DNA from: Oscillibacter hominis
GTDB lineage: Bacteria > Bacillota > Clostridia > Oscillospirales > Oscillospiraceae
Direction of reading: 5' to 3'
Assembly (NCBI RefSeq): GCF_014334055.1
Contig: NZ_CP060490.1
Span: forward strand, 1,116,001-1,180,000
DNA length: 64,000 nucleotides
The notes below the pieces were generated by a model, which did no database searches, had not been told where the DNA came from, and was given only the letters and a program-made list of their open reading frames with translations. Shown one piece after another: positions 63,831-64,000 of this stretch (positions are counted from its first letter, which is position 1; the number at the start of each line of letters is the position of its first letter). The translations under genes were made by a program, and so were the position numbers.

Positions 63831-64000
63831 ATGAGCGATAACAAAGAATATATGACCCACCTGGAAGAGGGCGGAAGCATCAATATTTCCGAAGATGTGG
63901 TTGCCGCCATCGCCGTGTCCGCCGCCCGGGAAGTGGAAGGTGTGGCAGGTATGATGTCCACCAGCGCCGGGAATGTGTCGGAGCTGATGAAAAAGGGTCT
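63831..64000 (+). CDS. Asp23/Gls24 family envelope stress protein (N-terminal part, cut by window edge)
   Basis: The first 56 codons are present. SINISEDVVAAIAVSAAREVEGVAGM is the Asp23/Gls24 start. In Firmicutes such a gene (YqhY) commonly follows spoIIIA and precedes nusB, and its product is linked to acetyl-CoA carboxylase or envelope stress control. Ribosome site AGAGGAGAG precedes the ATG. Confidence 0.88.
   Translation, partial: MSDNKEYMTHLEEGGSINISEDVVAAIAVSAAREVEGVAGMMSTSAGNVSELMKKG

Overview
The window reads as chromosome of a GC-rich, endospore-forming member of the Clostridia (Firmicutes), most like the Oscillospiraceae (Flavonifractor/Oscillibacter type). The reasons are a complete spoIIIA locus, both PolC and DnaE, HPr kinase/phosphorylase, the RapZ-YvcK-WhiA trio, a V/A-type ATPase operon, a fused TAXI-type TRAP transporter and short Shine-Dalgarno-led operons. 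Taxonomy is inferred from gene content only. I see no tRNA, rRNA, CRISPR array, insertion sequence or prophage.

Layout. 1-7.4 kb: a divergent LysR regulator (cut by the window edge) faces a TAXI TRAP transporter (lipoprotein plus fused permease) followed by hydantoinase/oxoprolinase A and B subunits, a likely uptake-and-hydrolysis operon. 7.6-17.2 kb: a nine-gene V/A-ATPase operon (stalk, I, K, E, C, F, A, B, D) with a class I glutamine-amidotransferase-like gene at its end; the rotor subunit carries Na+-type ligands. 17.4-27.6 kb: pyrH-frr-uppS-cdsA-dxr-rseP-ispG-polC, a housekeeping cluster for translation recycling, lipid/isoprenoid synthesis and replication.

27.7-30.8 kb, minus strand: a sigma-54 activator and the amidohydrolase it should control, with a consensus -24/-12 promoter and two palindromic upstream sites between them. 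31.0-34.5 kb: ferritin, then a BlaI-type repressor and an M56 (BlaR1-like) protease with a large duplicated ectodomain, preceded by a consensus promoter overlaid by two operators. 34.5-40.1 kb, minus strand: rluA-like gene, potABCD polyamine ABC transporter and a hotdog thioesterase. 40.2-45.5 kb: DUF177 gene-rpmF, a radical SAM/PDZ/DUF512 protein, der, plsY, gpsA; rpmB is on the minus strand.

46.0-56.1 kb: hprK, ROK glucokinase, murB, rapZ, yvcK, whiA, two small genes and dnaE. 56.1-64 kb: DUF4364 protein (minus), DUF3048 lipoprotein, a cysteine-rich protein with 25 Cys, the eight-gene spoIIIA operon with two mother-cell sigma-E-type promoters (one internal, before spoIIIAC), and the start of an Asp23-family gene.

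The best leads for new biology are the self-contained sigma-54 amidohydrolase circuit, the BlaI/M56 sensor with no visible beta-lactam-binding module, the internal spoIIIAC promoter, and the cysteine-rich protein next to spoIIIA.
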